Shown piece by piece: positions 1 through 9,396 of a stretch of DNA of 64,000 nt. The DNA lies in NCBI RefSeq assembly GCF_000813425.1, contig NZ_JWIB01000008.1, positions 121,856-185,855 of the forward strand. Reading direction: 5' to 3'. The notes beneath the pieces were generated by a model. That model was not told the DNA's origin. It searched no databases and saw nothing but the letters and a program-made list of their open reading frames with translations. Within the stretch, counting starts at the first letter, position 1. Each line of letters begins with the position of its first letter. This stretch comes from Sporosarcina sp. ZBG7A. GTDB taxonomy: Bacteria > Bacillota > Bacilli > Bacillales_A > Planococcaceae. Both the position numbers and the translations under genes were made by a program.

Positions 1-191
1 AGTTCGGTTCAGGAGATACAGTACGTATCGGTCCTCGTAATGTGGAAGCGGTAAAAAAAGAGCTTGCTAGACTTTCCATACCGTTAGTAGCAGAAGATAC
101 GGGTGGATCCAATGGCCGTACAATAGAGTTCGATCCTGCAGTCGGTACATTGCAAGTACGTACGGTGAACACTGGAACTATGGAAATATAA
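1..191 (+). CDS. cheD: CheD C-terminal fragment (chemoreceptor glutamine deamidase)
   Basis: The frame is open from base 3 to the TAA at 189-191 and gives about 62 residues; the start lies outside the window. The fragment reads [17 protein letters not shown] and then [19 protein letters not shown], which resembles the C-terminal part of CheD. CheD deamidates glutamines on methyl-accepting chemoreceptors and, in Bacillus, works with the phosphatase CheC. Position supports the call, since cheD directly precedes sigD in Bacillus. The catalytic Cys/His lie upstream and cannot be checked. A terminator follows at once, so this is probably the last gene of the incoming fla/che operon. Confidence 0.8.
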   Translation, partial: FGSGDTVRIGPRNVEAVKKELARLSIPLVAEDTGGSNGRTIEFDPAVGTLQVRTVNTGTMEI

Positions 192-199
192 ACGAACGC

Positions 200-235
200 A
201 CAGTGGTTTCAGTTAGTGAAACTGCTGTTTTTTTT
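200..235 (+). terminator. Terminator after cheD
   Basis: An interrupted stem pairs ACAG..GTTTCA with TGAAAC..CTGT around a GTTAG loop and is followed by eight T residues. It separates cheD from sigD. Confidence 0.7.
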
Positions 236-258
236 ATGAAAAAATGATAGATGTTCAC

Positions 259-287
259 TGTCTTTACTACCTATACTTTGCTATAAT
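259..287 (+). promoter_or_regulatory. Putative extended -10 promoter for sigD
   Basis: TATAAT at 282-287 is preceded by TGC, giving a perfect extended -10. The -35 region (TGTCTT at 259-264) is poor. It lies 53 nt upstream of the sigD start and downstream of a terminator, so sigD can be transcribed on its own. Confidence 0.6.
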
Positions 288-340
288 AACTAGTATGATA
301 GTGTCGAAATATACAATGTTGCACGGAAGCGAGGGATTCT

Positions 341-1120
341 ATGTCGAAAAAAGACATTACGGAAGAGACATATTGGGACCTGTGGTTAAACAAACGTGAT
401 CCTGATGCTGGAGATGCGCTCGTCCGTAAATATATGCCGCTCGTAAATTATCACGTCCAGCGCATAGGTTCTGGATTACCGCGTAATGTTTCCAGAGATG
501 ACGTCAAAAGCCTTGGTTACCAAGGATTATTTGACGCTCTTACAAAATTCGATCCAAGTAGAGACTTGAAATTTGATACATACGCTTCGTTCCGAATCCG
601 TGGTAGCATCCTTGATGGATTACGGAAAGAGGATTGGCTACCGCGCTCGTCGAGAGAAAAGTCGAAAAAGTTAGAAGAACAAATCAGTAAAATTGAACAG
701 AAATTGATGCGGACAGCGACACCCGAAGAAATTGCTGAGCATACAGGGATAGATGTGTCTGAAGTTTATCAGACCGTCCAGGAGCATTACTTTTCCAGTG
801 TCCTTTCTATCGATGAACGAATGAATGATGATGAAGACGATTCAGGGAAAAGCTTTGTTTTAAAAGATGAAAAAACAGTGACTCCGGAGCAGCATTCGGT
901 AAAACGCGAACTGTTAGGTGAAATGATACAGAAAATCAAAGACTTGAATGACAACGAACAACTTGTACTTAGTCTGTTTTATTCCGAAGAGATGACGCTT
1001 ACTGAAATTGGAGAAATTCTCAACCTATCAACTTCACGTATTTCACAAATTCATTCGAAAGCACTTTTTAAGCTAAGAAAGTTATTGCTGCCTGAAGTGC
1101 TGGATCGGGGGGTATTATGA
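341..1120 (+). CDS. sigD: Sigma factor SigD (sigma-28, FliA/WhiG family)
   Basis: This 259-residue sigma factor would direct RNA polymerase to motility, chemotaxis and autolysin promoters. Region 2 is clear around residues 60-100 (GYQGLFDAL, then FDTYASFRIRGSILDGLR). Region 3 lies near 125-150. Region 4.2 at about 219-246 has the helix-turn-helix TLTEIGEILNLSTSRISQIH. The length is close to the roughly 254 residues of B. subtilis SigD. The ATG at 341 follows a GAGGGA ribosome site. The stop overlaps the next start by 4 nt (ATGA), indicating translational coupling. Unlike the B. subtilis arrangement, a terminator and an extended -10 promoter sit directly upstream. Confidence 0.96.
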   Translation: MSKKDITEETYWDLWLNKRDPDAGDALVRKYMPLVNYHVQRIGSGLPRNVSRDDVKSLGYQGLFDALTKFDPSRDLKFDTYASFRIRGSILDGLRKEDWLPRSSREKSKKLEEQISKIEQKLMRTATPEEIAEHTGIDVSEVYQTVQEHYFSSVLSIDERMNDDEDDSGKSFVLKDEKTVTPEQHSVKRELLGEMIQKIKDLNDNEQLVLSLFYSEEMTLTEIGEILNLSTSRISQIHSKALFKLRKLLLPEVLDRGVL

Positions 1121-1425
1121 GTCTAAAGTCGATAGAACTACAAATTGCAATCCCGAAAACTTTTGATGCAGGAAAACTGACAGAACAAAAGAATCAGCAG
1201 ACTATGCTTAATCATCAGCAAGCAGCAGCTCAAACTGATCAACAAGTGATGAAAAACCGTAGTACAGTAATCGAATCGGCTGAGTCTGAAAAAACCAAGA
1301 ACGCAAGAAATTCTTCGAATGAAGAAAAGTCTGAGGACAATGAGCAGCAGGAAGATTCTCAACAGAAGGAACATATACACGTAAGCCATCCTTATAAAGG
1401 CGGCTTCGTAGACTATACAGGGTGA
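1117..1425 (+). CDS. Small Gln/Glu/Ser-rich protein of unknown function between sigD and swrB
   Basis: I do not recognise this 102-residue protein. It overlaps sigD by 4 nt and ends 4 nt before the swrB-like gene, so it is translationally coupled in a motility operon. The middle (about residues 25-85) is low-complexity, hydrophilic and rich in Gln, Asn, Ser and Glu, and is probably disordered. The N-terminus (SIELQIAIPKTFDAGK) and the C-terminus (HPYKGGFVDYTG) look more ordered and could be the conserved parts. There is no signal peptide or membrane segment. Reading frame, spacing and an upstream GGGGG ribosome site support a real gene. A role linked to flagella is inferred only from position. 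Confidence 0.7.
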   Translation: MSLKSIELQIAIPKTFDAGKLTEQKNQQTMLNHQQAAAQTDQQVMKNRSTVIESAESEKTKNARNSSNEEKSEDNEQQEDSQQKEHIHVSHPYKGGFVDYTG

Positions 1426-1429
1426 TGAA

Positions 1430-1948
1430 ATGACGGCATTTTGGATTGCGGCACTTTTTGTATTGCAACTTGGTGGATTTTATATGATTGCTTTGTTGTA
1501 TTTGCGAATGTCAAGATTGGATAAAACCGAGAAGAAACAACAGCAACTCATGAAAGAAATGGAAGATAGTTTGGCGCTCTATATTACTGAAGTCAAAGAA
1601 GAAAACGATCGTTTAATCGAACAACTTACAAAAATACAGAAAAATCCTCGAAATAATGAAAGTAAAGTTGAAGCGAAGAAATCGTCGGTTCCACAAGACG
1701 ATGAAGTGGCTGCGGCGTCTGTTTATTTTAACCCTAAGCCACCGACTTCTAAAGTTTTGGATTCCTATCGATCCCAGCAGCAACCTAATGAGACAAGCGC
1801 TGCAAAGACTCGCCCTGAGCCAAAACAAGAAACTGAATTTGAAACGGTTTACCGATTACACGATGAAGGACTTACGCTAAATGAAATTGCGAGCCAATTA
1901 AAAAAAGGTAAAACAGAAGTAGAGCTTATATTAAAGTTCAAAAGATAA
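1430..1948 (+). CDS. swrB: SwrB-like membrane protein (motility)
   Basis: A 172-residue protein with one N-terminal membrane segment (about residues 3-25) followed by a charged coiled-coil-like stretch to about residue 80 and a variable Pro/Ser/Gln linker. The C-terminal helix-turn-helix-like segment starts near residue 138 (ETVYRLHDEGLTLNEIASQL). B. subtilis SwrB has the same plan and lies between sigD and rpsB, as here. SwrB promotes swarming by activating the flagellar export apparatus. Sequence similarity is weak outside the two ends, so the assignment rests on architecture and synteny. Confidence 0.7.
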   Translation: MTAFWIAALFVLQLGGFYMIALLYLRMSRLDKTEKKQQQLMKEMEDSLALYITEVKEENDRLIEQLTKIQKNPRNNESKVEAKKSSVPQDDEVAAASVYFNPKPPTSKVLDSYRSQQQPNETSAAKTRPEPKQETEFETVYRLHDEGLTLNEIASQLKKGKTEVELILKFKR

Positions 1949-1951
1949 TTG

Positions 1952-1981
1952 TTGCGAAAGCAATGAGGCTTGTGCTATATT
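1952..1981 (+). promoter_or_regulatory. Promoter for rpsB-tsf
   Basis: TTGCGA (1952-1957), an 18-nt spacer and TATATT (1976-1981). TGC immediately before the hexamer gives an extended -10. Transcription would start near 1988, leaving a leader of about 100 nt. Confidence 0.6.
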
Positions 1982-1989
1982 AGAAAGTG

Positions 1990-2089
1990 GTATTACTACA
2001 CACGTGTATGGACGTACTGAGACGGTGCCGAAAGGTCGCTCAGCGGATGAAGTATGCGGAGGAATCCAACCAAACAGGAGGAAATAATT
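1990..2089 (+). promoter_or_regulatory. Possible structured leader of rpsB
   Basis: The roughly 100-nt untranslated leader contains the palindrome ACACGTGT (2000-2007) and a stem CTGAG/CTCAG (2017-2021 with 2039-2043) enclosing a GC-rich loop. Ribosomal protein S2 mRNAs are often autoregulated through their leaders. I cannot match this one to a known motif, so it is only a candidate. Confidence 0.3.
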
Positions 2090-2824
2090 ATGTCAGTAAT
2101 TTCAATGAAACAATTGCTTGAAGCTGGTGTGCACTTCGGACACCAAACACGTCGCTGGAACCCAAAAATGAAGAAATTCATTTTTGTTGAGCGTAACGGA
2201 ATCTACATCATCGATCTTCAAAAAACAGTTAAAAAGCTTGAAGAAGCTTATAACTTCATGCGCCAAGTTGGTGCTGACGGCGGAAAAGTACTTTTCGTTG
2301 GTACGAAGAAACAAGCACAAGATGCTATTAAAGAAGAAGCAGAACGTGCAGGCATGTACTACATCAACCAACGTTGGTTGGGCGGTACATTGACTAACTT
2401 CGGTACTATCCAGAAGCGTATCAGCCGTATGAAACAAATTGAGAAAATGGAAGAGGATGGCACTTTCGCTGTACTTCCTAAGAAAGAAGTTTCTCAACTT
2501 AAAAAAGAACACGAACGTCTTATCAAGTTCCTTGGCGGAATTCGTGATATGAAATCAATCCCAGACGTAATCTACGTAGTAGATCCACGTAAAGAGCGCA
2601 TCGCTGTTGCGGAAGCTCATAAATTGAATATTCCACTCGTTGGTATCGTTGATACAAACTGCGATCCAGATGAGATTGACTACGTTATCCCTGCTAACGA
2701 CGATGCAATCCGTGCAGTCCGCCTTTTGACAAGCAAAATGGCAGACGCATTGCTTGAATCTAGACAAGGTGAAGACGAAGAAGCTGCTCAAGCAGAACAA
2801 ACAGAAGCAGTTACTGCAGAGTAA
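2090..2824 (+). CDS. rpsB: Ribosomal protein uS2
   Basis: A 244-residue S2 protein of the small subunit. The N-terminus [27 protein letters not shown] is typical, as are [19 protein letters not shown] and [18 protein letters not shown]. It ends in an acidic Glu/Ala-rich tail. The ATG at 2090 is chosen over an in-frame ATG 36 nt upstream because it has a strong AGGAGGA site and matches the family N-terminus. It is followed by a terminator and then tsf, the usual bacterial pair. Confidence 0.98.
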   Translation: MSVISMKQLLEAGVHFGHQTRRWNPKMKKFIFVERNGIYIIDLQKTVKKLEEAYNFMRQVGADGGKVLFVGTKKQAQDAIKEEAERAGMYYINQRWLGGTLTNFGTIQKRISRMKQIEKMEEDGTFAVLPKKEVSQLKKEHERLIKFLGGIRDMKSIPDVIYVVDPRKERIAVAEAHKLNIPLVGIVDTNCDPDEIDYVIPANDDAIRAVRLLTSKMADALLESRQGEDEEAAQAEQTEAVTAE

Positions 2825-2834
2825 CTGAAAAATC

Positions 2835-2872
2835 AAAGACGATAAGCGGCCAATCCCCTTATCGTCTTTTTT
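2835..2872 (+). terminator. Terminator between rpsB and tsf
   Basis: A 12-bp perfect stem AAAGACGATAAG/CTTATCGTCTTT with a 12-nt loop, ending in a run of T. Some read-through to tsf is expected because no clear promoter is seen between the genes. Confidence 0.85.
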
Positions 2873-2917
2873 AGAGAAACAAACCAAAATCAATAGCTTT
2901 TATAGGAGGAATACAAC

Positions 2918-3802
2918 ATGGCAGTTACAGCACAAATGGTAAAAGAACTTCGTGAAAAAACAGGCGCGGGTATGATGGATTGTAAAAAAGCACTTACAGA
3001 AGTCAATGGTGATATGGATGCAGCACTAGACTTCTTACGTGAAAAAGGTCTTTCTAGCGCAGCTAAAAAGGCAGATCGCATTGCTGCTGAAGGAACGACA
3101 ACAATTGAAGTTTCCGGAAACGAAGCAATTATCCTTGAAATCAATGCTGAAACTGACTTCGTTGCTAAAAACGAAGGGTTCCAAACATTGGTTAAAGAAA
3201 TCTCAGCTCACCTATTAAAAACTAAGCCTGAATCTGTAGAAGCAGCATTGACTACAACTATGGACAATGGACTTGTTGTAGCGGATTATATTTCAAACGC
3301 TATCGCTAAAATTGGTGAAAAGATCAGTCTTCGCCGTTTTGAAATCCGTACTAAAACAGATAATGACGCTTTCGGCGCTTACCTTCACATGGGTGGACGT
3401 ATTTCCGTTCTTACAGTACTTGAAGGCTCTAAAGATGACGAAGCTGCAAAAGACGTAGCAATGCACATCGCTGCTATGAACCCTAAATACGTTTCACATG
3501 ACCAAATTTCTGAAGAAGAAGTTGAGCATGAGCGTAAAATCCTTACTGAACAAGCTCTTAACGAAGGCAAGCCAGAAAACATCGTTGCTAAAATGGTTGA
3601 AGGACGTCTTCGTAAGTATTTCGAAGAAATCTGTGTACTTGATCAGCCATTCGTTAAGAACTCTGACCAAAAAGTTGGAGAATTCGTTACTTCTACTGGT
3701 GGAAAGCTAACAGAATTCATTCGTTACGAAGTAGGCGAAGGAATTGAAAAGCGCGAAGACAACTTTGCTGACGAAGTAATGAGCCAAGTTAACAAAGGAT
3801 AA
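2918..3802 (+). CDS. tsf: Elongation factor Ts
   Basis: EF-Ts of 294 residues, the nucleotide-exchange factor that recycles EF-Tu-GDP. The N-terminal UBA-like domain carries [16 protein letters not shown] (about residues 11-26), and the core has the signature [13 protein letters not shown] near residue 75. The length equals that usual in Bacillales (about 293). The start follows TAGGAGGA. The gene stands between two terminators downstream of rpsB. Confidence 0.98.
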   Translation: MAVTAQMVKELREKTGAGMMDCKKALTEVNGDMDAALDFLREKGLSSAAKKADRIAAEGTTTIEVSGNEAIILEINAETDFVAKNEGFQTLVKEISAHLLKTKPESVEAALTTTMDNGLVVADYISNAIAKIGEKISLRRFEIRTKTDNDAFGAYLHMGGRISVLTVLEGSKDDEAAKDVAMHIAAMNPKYVSHDQISEEEVEHERKILTEQALNEGKPENIVAKMVEGRLRKYFEEICVLDQPFVKNSDQKVGEFVTSTGGKLTEFIRYEVGEGIEKREDNFADEVMSQVNKG

Positions 3803-3824
3803 TTAATTTAACTCATACTAATGG

Positions 3825-3854
3825 TAGGGGACACATTTTGTGTTCCCTATTTTT
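3825..3854 (+). terminator. Terminator after tsf
   Basis: An 11-bp stem TAGGGGACACA/TGTGTTCCCTA (one G-U pair) with a 3-nt loop and a T tract. Confidence 0.85.
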
Positions 3855-3882
3855 AAGAAAACCAAGAAGATGGGGGATACAT

Positions 3883-4605
3883 ATGAACACACCTACTTAT
3901 AAACGGATCGTGTTAAAACTAAGCGGGGAAGCTCTCGCTGGAGAACAAGGATTTGGTCTTTCCCCGGAAATTATTAAATCCGTTGCGATTCAAGTGAAAG
4001 AAGTGCTGGATCTTGGCGTGGAAGTAACTGTTGTTGTCGGTGGCGGAAATATTTGGCGCGGCAAAGTCGGTAGTGAAATGGGTATGGATCGAACGACTGC
4101 GGACTATATGGGAATGCTAGCAACGGTCATGAACGCATTAGCACTTCAAGACGCGATTGAAAAGTTAGGTGCAGAGTCTCGTGTCATGTCCTCAATCGAC
4201 ATGCGTCAAGTAGCAGAACCTTACATTCGTCGGAAAGCTATCCGACATCTTGAAAAGAAACGTGTGGTCATTTTTGCAGCAGGTACTGGAAATCCATATT
4301 TCTCAACAGATACAACGGCAGCACTTCGTGCAGCTGAAATCGAAGCAGATGTCATTTTAATGGGGAAAAACAATGTGGATGGCGTTTATTCCGCAGACCC
4401 AATGATCGATACAACTGCAGTGAAATATGATCAGTTGACCTACCTAGATGTAATTAGCAAAGGTCTGCAAGTGATGGATGCCACAGCTTCAACACTCTGT
4501 ATGGACAATGATATCCCACTCGTAGTATTCTCGATTATGGAAGAAGGAAATATAAAAAAGGCTGTATGTGGAGAAACAATCGGTACAGTCGTCGGGAGGA
4601 ACTAA
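3883..4605 (+). CDS. pyrH: UMP kinase
   Basis: Amino-acid-kinase-fold UMP kinase of 240 residues, which converts UMP and ATP to UDP for RNA, DNA and envelope precursors. Visible motifs are [10 protein letters not shown] (about 11-20), [10 protein letters not shown] (about 53-62), [16 protein letters not shown] and the C-terminal [12 protein letters not shown] region. The ATG at 3883 follows a GGGGG site; an upstream in-frame start would overlap the tsf terminator and adds unrelated residues. frr begins 2 nt after the stop, as in most Bacillota. Confidence 0.97.
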   Translation: MNTPTYKRIVLKLSGEALAGEQGFGLSPEIIKSVAIQVKEVLDLGVEVTVVVGGGNIWRGKVGSEMGMDRTTADYMGMLATVMNALALQDAIEKLGAESRVMSSIDMRQVAEPYIRRKAIRHLEKKRVVIFAAGTGNPYFSTDTTAALRAAEIEADVILMGKNNVDGVYSADPMIDTTAVKYDQLTYLDVISKGLQVMDATASTLCMDNDIPLVVFSIMEEGNIKKAVCGETIGTVVGRN

Positions 4606-4607
4606 AC

Positions 4608-5165
4608 ATGCCAAAAGCAGTTATGGATCAGACAACCGAAAGAATGGAAAAAGCAATCAGCTCACTTGGAAGAGATTTGGCTTCAATTCGAGCAGGACGG
4701 GCAAACGCTTCGTTATTAGACCGAATTACTGTTGAGTACTACGGTGCACCAACACCACTTAATCAGATGGCAGGTGTCTCTGTGCCAGAAGCGCGTCTTA
4801 TGGTCATTCAGCCGTACGATAAAACAACTTTAGGTGATATCGAAAAAGCAATTTTGAAGTCGGATATTGGTATCACACCTTCTAATGACGGAAACGTTAT
4901 TCGCTTAGCAGTCCCTGCTTTAACAGAAGAGCGCCGTAAAGATCTTGTCAAAGAAGTGAAAAAAGACGCTGAAGAGTCTAAAATAGCAATCCGCAATATT
5001 CGTCGTGATGCTAACGAAGAGTTGAAAAAACTCGAAAAAGATGGCGAAATTACGGAAGATGAATTGCGTCGTAATAATGACGAAGTCCAAAAGCTAACCG
5101 ATACGTACATCTCTAAAATCGATAGCATTGCAGGGGACAAAGAAAACGAAATTATGGAAATCTAA
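4608..5165 (+). CDS. frr: Ribosome recycling factor
   Basis: A 185-residue RRF that splits post-termination ribosomes together with EF-G. The three-helix-bundle signature is complete: [29 protein letters not shown], and near the C-terminus [20 protein letters not shown]. The start at 4608 has a GGGAGGA site and lies 2 nt after pyrH; the longer upstream frame overlaps pyrH and has no family support. A strong terminator follows. Confidence 0.98.
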   Translation: MPKAVMDQTTERMEKAISSLGRDLASIRAGRANASLLDRITVEYYGAPTPLNQMAGVSVPEARLMVIQPYDKTTLGDIEKAILKSDIGITPSNDGNVIRLAVPALTEERRKDLVKEVKKDAEESKIAIRNIRRDANEELKKLEKDGEITEDELRRNNDEVQKLTDTYISKIDSIAGDKENEIMEI

Positions 5166-5184
5166 ACATGAACTTTCTTTTTCG

Positions 5185-5215
5185 AAGGACGTCCTAACGT
5201 TAGGACGTCCTTTTT
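5185..5215 (+). terminator. Terminator after frr
   Basis: A 13-bp perfect inverted repeat AAGGACGTCCTAA/TTAGGACGTCCTT with a 2-nt centre, followed by T residues. The stem itself contains the palindrome GGACGTCC. Confidence 0.88.
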
Positions 5216-5289
5216 AACATGCAAGTTTTCCTTTATTTTGTTAGGATAAAGAGGATGAATGATTTGAAACGTCGTCGAGTGGAGGAAAA

Positions 5290-6087
5290 ATGATGTTCGA
5301 TAAACTACTACGAAAGAAGACGACGGCTGTCCCGTCGACATTACAAGAGCGGCTCGCCATTGTAAAAGAAAAGCCGATGCCTACACATGTCGCCATTATT
5401 ATGGATGGGAATGGGAGGTGGGCGAAACAACGGAAACTTCCTAGAATTGCAGGTCATCATGAAGGTATGAAAACCGTTCGTAAAACCACTCTTTTTGCCA
5501 ACGAACTAGGTATTCGTGTATTGACGTTATATGCGTTCTCAACAGAAAATTGGAAACGCCCTAAACGGGAGATTGATTTTCTGATGAAGCTGCCAGGTGA
5601 ATTTTTGAGCACGTATTTACCGGAGTTAGTTGAAAACAACGTGAAAGTAGAAATGATTGGCAGTGCTGAGTTATTGCCCATCCATACAAAAGAAGCGATT
5701 CAAAAAGCGATGAAGGCTACAGTGCATAATGATGGAATGATTTTGAATTTCGCGATGAACTATGGAAGTCGTTTTGAAATAGCCGAAGCTGTAAAAAAAT
5801 TAGCTAATCAGCTTTCTGAGAACACGATTCAACTTGATGACCTTACTGAAGAGGCGGTATCCGGCGCAATGATGACCTCTCACCTCCCAGATCCAGATCT
5901 TCTCATACGGACGAGTGGTGAAGTTCGGTTATCCAATTTCATGCTCTGGCAGTTAGCCTATGCTGAGCTCGCATTTACGGATGTACTCTGGCCAGACTTC
6001 AATGAGGAGAGCATGCTTAACATTATAGAGGATTATCAAAAACGAAGTAGACGGTTTGGAAGTCTTGAAGGGGATGAAATCAAGTGA
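5290..6087 (+). CDS. uppS: Undecaprenyl diphosphate synthase (cis-prenyltransferase)
   Basis: A 265-residue cis-prenyltransferase that extends farnesyl diphosphate with isopentenyl diphosphate to give the C55 lipid carrier for peptidoglycan and teichoic acids. Key parts are HVAIIMDGNGRWAKQR (catalytic Asp at about residue 39), FSTENWKRP, and the C-terminal RTSGEVRLSNFMLWQ that binds substrate and Mg2+. Two adjacent ATG codons exist (5290 and 5293); the second has better spacing to GGAGG, so the protein may be one residue shorter. The stop overlaps cdsA by 4 nt. Confidence 0.97.
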   Translation: MMFDKLLRKKTTAVPSTLQERLAIVKEKPMPTHVAIIMDGNGRWAKQRKLPRIAGHHEGMKTVRKTTLFANELGIRVLTLYAFSTENWKRPKREIDFLMKLPGEFLSTYLPELVENNVKVEMIGSAELLPIHTKEAIQKAMKATVHNDGMILNFAMNYGSRFEIAEAVKKLANQLSENTIQLDDLTEEAVSGAMMTSHLPDPDLLIRTSGEVRLSNFMLWQLAYAELAFTDVLWPDFNEESMLNIIEDYQKRSRRFGSLEGDEIK

Positions 6088-6878
6088 AGCAACGGATACT
6101 AACTGCTCTCGTAGCAGCTGCAGTATTCATTCCATTTGTTGTTGTTGGAGGGATTCCATTCACCATTTTGGTCTATGCAATTGCAACAATCGGACTGTAT
6201 GAACTGTTGAAGATGCAATCCATAAAATTACTTTCTATTGAAGGCGTACTAGCATGGATATTGTCAGCCATTCTGTTATTGCCCAACCAACTAGCGCTAC
6301 GTTGGTTAGGATCAGTTGGTTATACAAAATTAGAAGCTGCTTTTATCATTATATTGCTCTTATTGATCTATACTGTACTTGTGAAGAATCGTTTTACGTT
6401 TGCTCATGCATCCTTTTTAGTGATGTCAGCATTTTATGTAGGCATGGGATTTTATTATCTCACAGCTACTCGTGATGCTGGTTTAGTGTTTATCATCTAT
6501 GCACTTGTCATTGTATGGACGACAGATTCGGGCGCGTATTTCATTGGTCGCAAACTAGGAAAGAATAAGCTGTGGCCAGATATTTCTCCAAACAAGACGG
6601 TTGAAGGTTTTGTAGGAGGCATTTTGAGTGCAGTTGTATTTGCGGTACTATTTCAACTTATACAGCCTGTCGCATCTACATTCCTGATCTTAATAGGTAT
6701 CACAATCGTTGCGTCCGTTATTGGGCAACTTGGAGATCTTGTTGAATCCGCCTTGAAGCGAAATTACAACGTGAAAGATTCAGGTAAGTTGCTTCCTGGA
6801 CATGGCGGCATTTTAGATCGGTTTGACAGTTTGTTATTTGTTTTGCCGCTCCTTCATTTATTGCACTTTGTTAGTTAA
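6084..6878 (+). CDS. cdsA: Phosphatidate cytidylyltransferase (CDP-diglyceride synthase)
   Basis: A 264-residue polytopic membrane enzyme that makes CDP-diacylglycerol, the precursor used by PgsA (46321-46899). Hydrophobic segments fill most of the protein. The family signature is at the C-terminus (about residues 217-248): SALKRNYNVKD followed by PGHGGILDRFDS. DSGAYFIGRKLGK and SPNKTVEGFVGG lie near the middle. Translation starts at GTG 6084, overlapping the uppS stop. Confidence 0.96.
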   Translation: MKQRILTALVAAAVFIPFVVVGGIPFTILVYAIATIGLYELLKMQSIKLLSIEGVLAWILSAILLLPNQLALRWLGSVGYTKLEAAFIIILLLLIYTVLVKNRFTFAHASFLVMSAFYVGMGFYYLTATRDAGLVFIIYALVIVWTTDSGAYFIGRKLGKNKLWPDISPNKTVEGFVGGILSAVVFAVLFQLIQPVASTFLILIGITIVASVIGQLGDLVESALKRNYNVKDSGKLLPGHGGILDRFDSLLFVLPLLHLLHFVS

Positions 6879-6896
6879 TTGAAAGGGATGTTTTTG

Positions 6897-8045
6897 ATGA
6901 AAAAAAAGATCAGCCTTCTTGGTGCTACAGGTTCTATTGGGCTACAAACACTTGAAGTAATTGCAGCTCACCCAAATCAGTTTGAACTTGTAGCATTTTC
7001 TGCTGGGCGTAATATTGAGAAAGTAAGGGAAATTGTTGCTTTCCAAATGCCGCCGCTTGTTTCTGTCATGGAGAAGGCAGATGCTGAAACACTTCAAGGT
7101 GAATTTCCAGCGATCCGCTTCCTTTATGGAGCTGAAGGATTAGAAGAAGTCGCGGCTAATTCGGGTGCAGATGTACTCCTTAACTCTGTAATCGGAAGTG
7201 TAGGACTTAAACCTACGCTTGCAGCCATTCGTCAAGGAATCACGATTGCAATTGCAAACAAAGAAACACTCGTAGCCGCAGGTGATATCGTGATGGCAGA
7301 AGCGAAACGCTATGGGGTGTCTATTTTACCGGTAGATAGTGAGCATTCCGCTATTTTCCAAGCGTTGAATGGCGAACAATCCAAATCAATCAGCCGTCTC
7401 ATCTTGACGGCATCTGGAGGAAGCTTCAGAGACTTAACACGTGACCAGTTAGCTAATGTGACACTGGAACAAGCACTCGCTCATCCGAACTGGTCTATGG
7501 GGAATAAGTTGACCATTGACTCAGCGACGATGTTTAACAAAGGGCTTGAAGTAATTGAAGCCCACCACCTTTTTAATATGCCTTATGACCAAATCGATTG
7601 TCTTTTACACAAAGAAAGTATCATCCACTCCATGATTGAGTTTGAGGATACAAGTGTCATGGCTCAATTAGGTTCTCCTGACATGCGTGTGCCGATCCAG
7701 TATGCGTTGTCTTATCCAGAACGAATTCCCATGAAAGATCCGCAACGCCTAAAACTTGAAGACATTGGTGCGTTACATTTTGAAAAAATGGATCTAACTC
7801 GATTTAAAGCTCTTGCTCTTGCATACGAAGCAGGACATGCTGGAGGCACAATGCCGACAGCTATGAATGCAGCAAATGAAATGGCTGTGAGTCAATTCAT
7901 GGCTGGCCATATTCCATTCGTTCAAATCGATGAGTTGGTTGAGCGAGTGATGGAGCAACATAGAACCATTCATGAACCTGATTTGGAAACAATAATTGAG
8001 ACGGATATGCAAACTCGTAAAATCGTCCATTCCATGATAAAATAA
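6897..8045 (+). CDS. dxr: 1-deoxy-D-xylulose 5-phosphate reductoisomerase
   Basis: A 382-residue enzyme converting DXP to MEP with NADPH in the non-mevalonate isoprenoid pathway, which supplies substrate for UppS. The NADPH-binding loop [12 protein letters not shown] is at residues 7-18. Metal and substrate residues are in [23 protein letters not shown], and [17 protein letters not shown] followed by [13 protein letters not shown]. Of the possible starts, ATG 6897 is preferred because AAAGGG lies 9 nt upstream and the length matches B. subtilis (383); a TTG at 6879 would add six residues. Confidence 0.97.
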   Translation: MKKKISLLGATGSIGLQTLEVIAAHPNQFELVAFSAGRNIEKVREIVAFQMPPLVSVMEKADAETLQGEFPAIRFLYGAEGLEEVAANSGADVLLNSVIGSVGLKPTLAAIRQGITIAIANKETLVAAGDIVMAEAKRYGVSILPVDSEHSAIFQALNGEQSKSISRLILTASGGSFRDLTRDQLANVTLEQALAHPNWSMGNKLTIDSATMFNKGLEVIEAHHLFNMPYDQIDCLLHKESIIHSMIEFEDTSVMAQLGSPDMRVPIQYALSYPERIPMKDPQRLKLEDIGALHFEKMDLTRFKALALAYEAGHAGGTMPTAMNAANEMAVSQFMAGHIPFVQIDELVERVMEQHRTIHEPDLETIIETDMQTRKIVHSMIK

Positions 8046-8089
8046 GGTATTTAGTACAGTAGCCTAGAAGGCTGAAAAGGTGGGTATAA

Positions 8090-9352
8090 ATGGCGACGAC
8101 AGTTATCTCGTTTATAATTATTTTCGGCTCATTAGTCTTTTTCCATGAGTTTGGACACTTTCTATTTGCCAAAAAAGCTGGCATTATGGTCCGTGAATTT
8201 GCGATTGGAATGGGACCGAAGATAATTGGTATTCAAAAAGGTGAGACTTTATATACGTTACGCTTACTGCCCCTTGGCGGTTATGTCCGGATGGCTGGAG
8301 AAGACTTTGACACAGTTGAATTATTGCCAGGCTATCGTGTAGGTTTAATACTTAATGCACAAGATGAAGTGACTAAAATTTATTTGAATTCAAATGTTTC
8401 GAATCCAGATGTGCTCTTTCTTGAAACAGAAGAAGCGGATCTGAATGATAAGTTATTCATTAAAGGATACGATGATGAAGGAAGTCTTGTTCGCTTTTCA
8501 GTATCTCGGACGGCTGTCATTCATGAAAAAGGACAGAAGACCCTTATTGCTCCTAAAGATCGACAATTCGACTCGAAACCCCTTATGGGAAGGTTCTTGA
8601 CGATACTAGCAGGACCGGTCTTTAACTTCATTCTCGCATTTTTTGTCTTTGTTGCACTCGGTTTATTGAATGGTGTTCCAACTAACGAACCCATTATTAC
8701 CGATGTTCAAGATAACAGTCCAGCTCAAGCAGCTGGTATAGAAAAAGGCGATTATGTAAAATCCTCGAATGGGGTAGCTGTAGATACTTGGACTGAATTC
8801 ACAGAAACAATTCAAGATAATCCAGGAAATTCTGTTGATTTGGAAGTTGAACGTGACGGGGAAGTTATAACGTTGCAAGTAACTCCAGAAGAAATGGAAG
8901 ATGCGGGCCAAAAGTTTGGCCAAATAGGTGTTTTCTATACAAGTCCAGTTGAGAAAAATCCTTTGAAAGCCATTGCTTATGGTGCCGAACAAACTTGGTT
9001 TTGGATTGCTAAGATATTTGAACTTCTTGGTATGCTGGTAACAGGTCAGTTTACTCTTGATGCCCTATCAGGACCAGTAGGGATTTACAAGGCGACAGAG
9101 GAAGTTGCGCAGTATGGTATTTTCAATCTCATGAATTGGGCTGCCGTTTTAAGTATCAACTTAGGAATTATGAACCTTTTACCACTTCCAGCACTTGATG
9201 GCGGCCGATTGTTGTTCTTCTTAGTTGAAGCATTGCGTGGGAAACCGATTGATCGCCAAAAAGAAGGTATGGTTCACTTTGTAGGAATCATGCTGCTTAT
9301 GTTACTCATGCTTGTTGTAACATGGAACGACATTCAAAAGTTCTTTTTCTAG
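8090..9352 (+). CDS. rseP: Intramembrane site-2 metalloprotease RseP/RasP
   Basis: A 420-residue S2P-family protease, the same length as B. subtilis RasP. The zinc motif HEFGH is at residues 19-23 inside the first membrane helix, and the second ligand motif PALDGGRL is near residue 365. A central PDZ domain (about 195-275) includes VQDNSPAQAAGIEKGD. In B. subtilis it cuts the anti-sigma factor RsiW, FtsL and signal-peptide remnants. The start is ATG 8090 after AAGGTGGG, 44 nt downstream of dxr. Confidence 0.96.
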   Translation: MATTVISFIIIFGSLVFFHEFGHFLFAKKAGIMVREFAIGMGPKIIGIQKGETLYTLRLLPLGGYVRMAGEDFDTVELLPGYRVGLILNAQDEVTKIYLNSNVSNPDVLFLETEEADLNDKLFIKGYDDEGSLVRFSVSRTAVIHEKGQKTLIAPKDRQFDSKPLMGRFLTILAGPVFNFILAFFVFVALGLLNGVPTNEPIITDVQDNSPAQAAGIEKGDYVKSSNGVAVDTWTEFTETIQDNPGNSVDLEVERDGEVITLQVTPEEMEDAGQKFGQIGVFYTSPVEKNPLKAIAYGAEQTWFWIAKIFELLGMLVTGQFTLDALSGPVGIYKATEEVAQYGIFNLMNWAAVLSINLGIMNLLPLPALDGGRLLFFLVEALRGKPIDRQKEGMVHFVGIMLLMLLMLVVTWNDIQKFFF

Positions 9353-9396
9353 AAATGACGATCTAATCGATCAGAGAGTAACGGAGGCGACGCACG

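Noticed and set aside
9353..9396. T-box leader or other riboswitch before the ProRS-like gene
   Set aside because: Only 44 nt separate it from rseP, too short for a T-box, and no specifier or antiterminator sequence is present.
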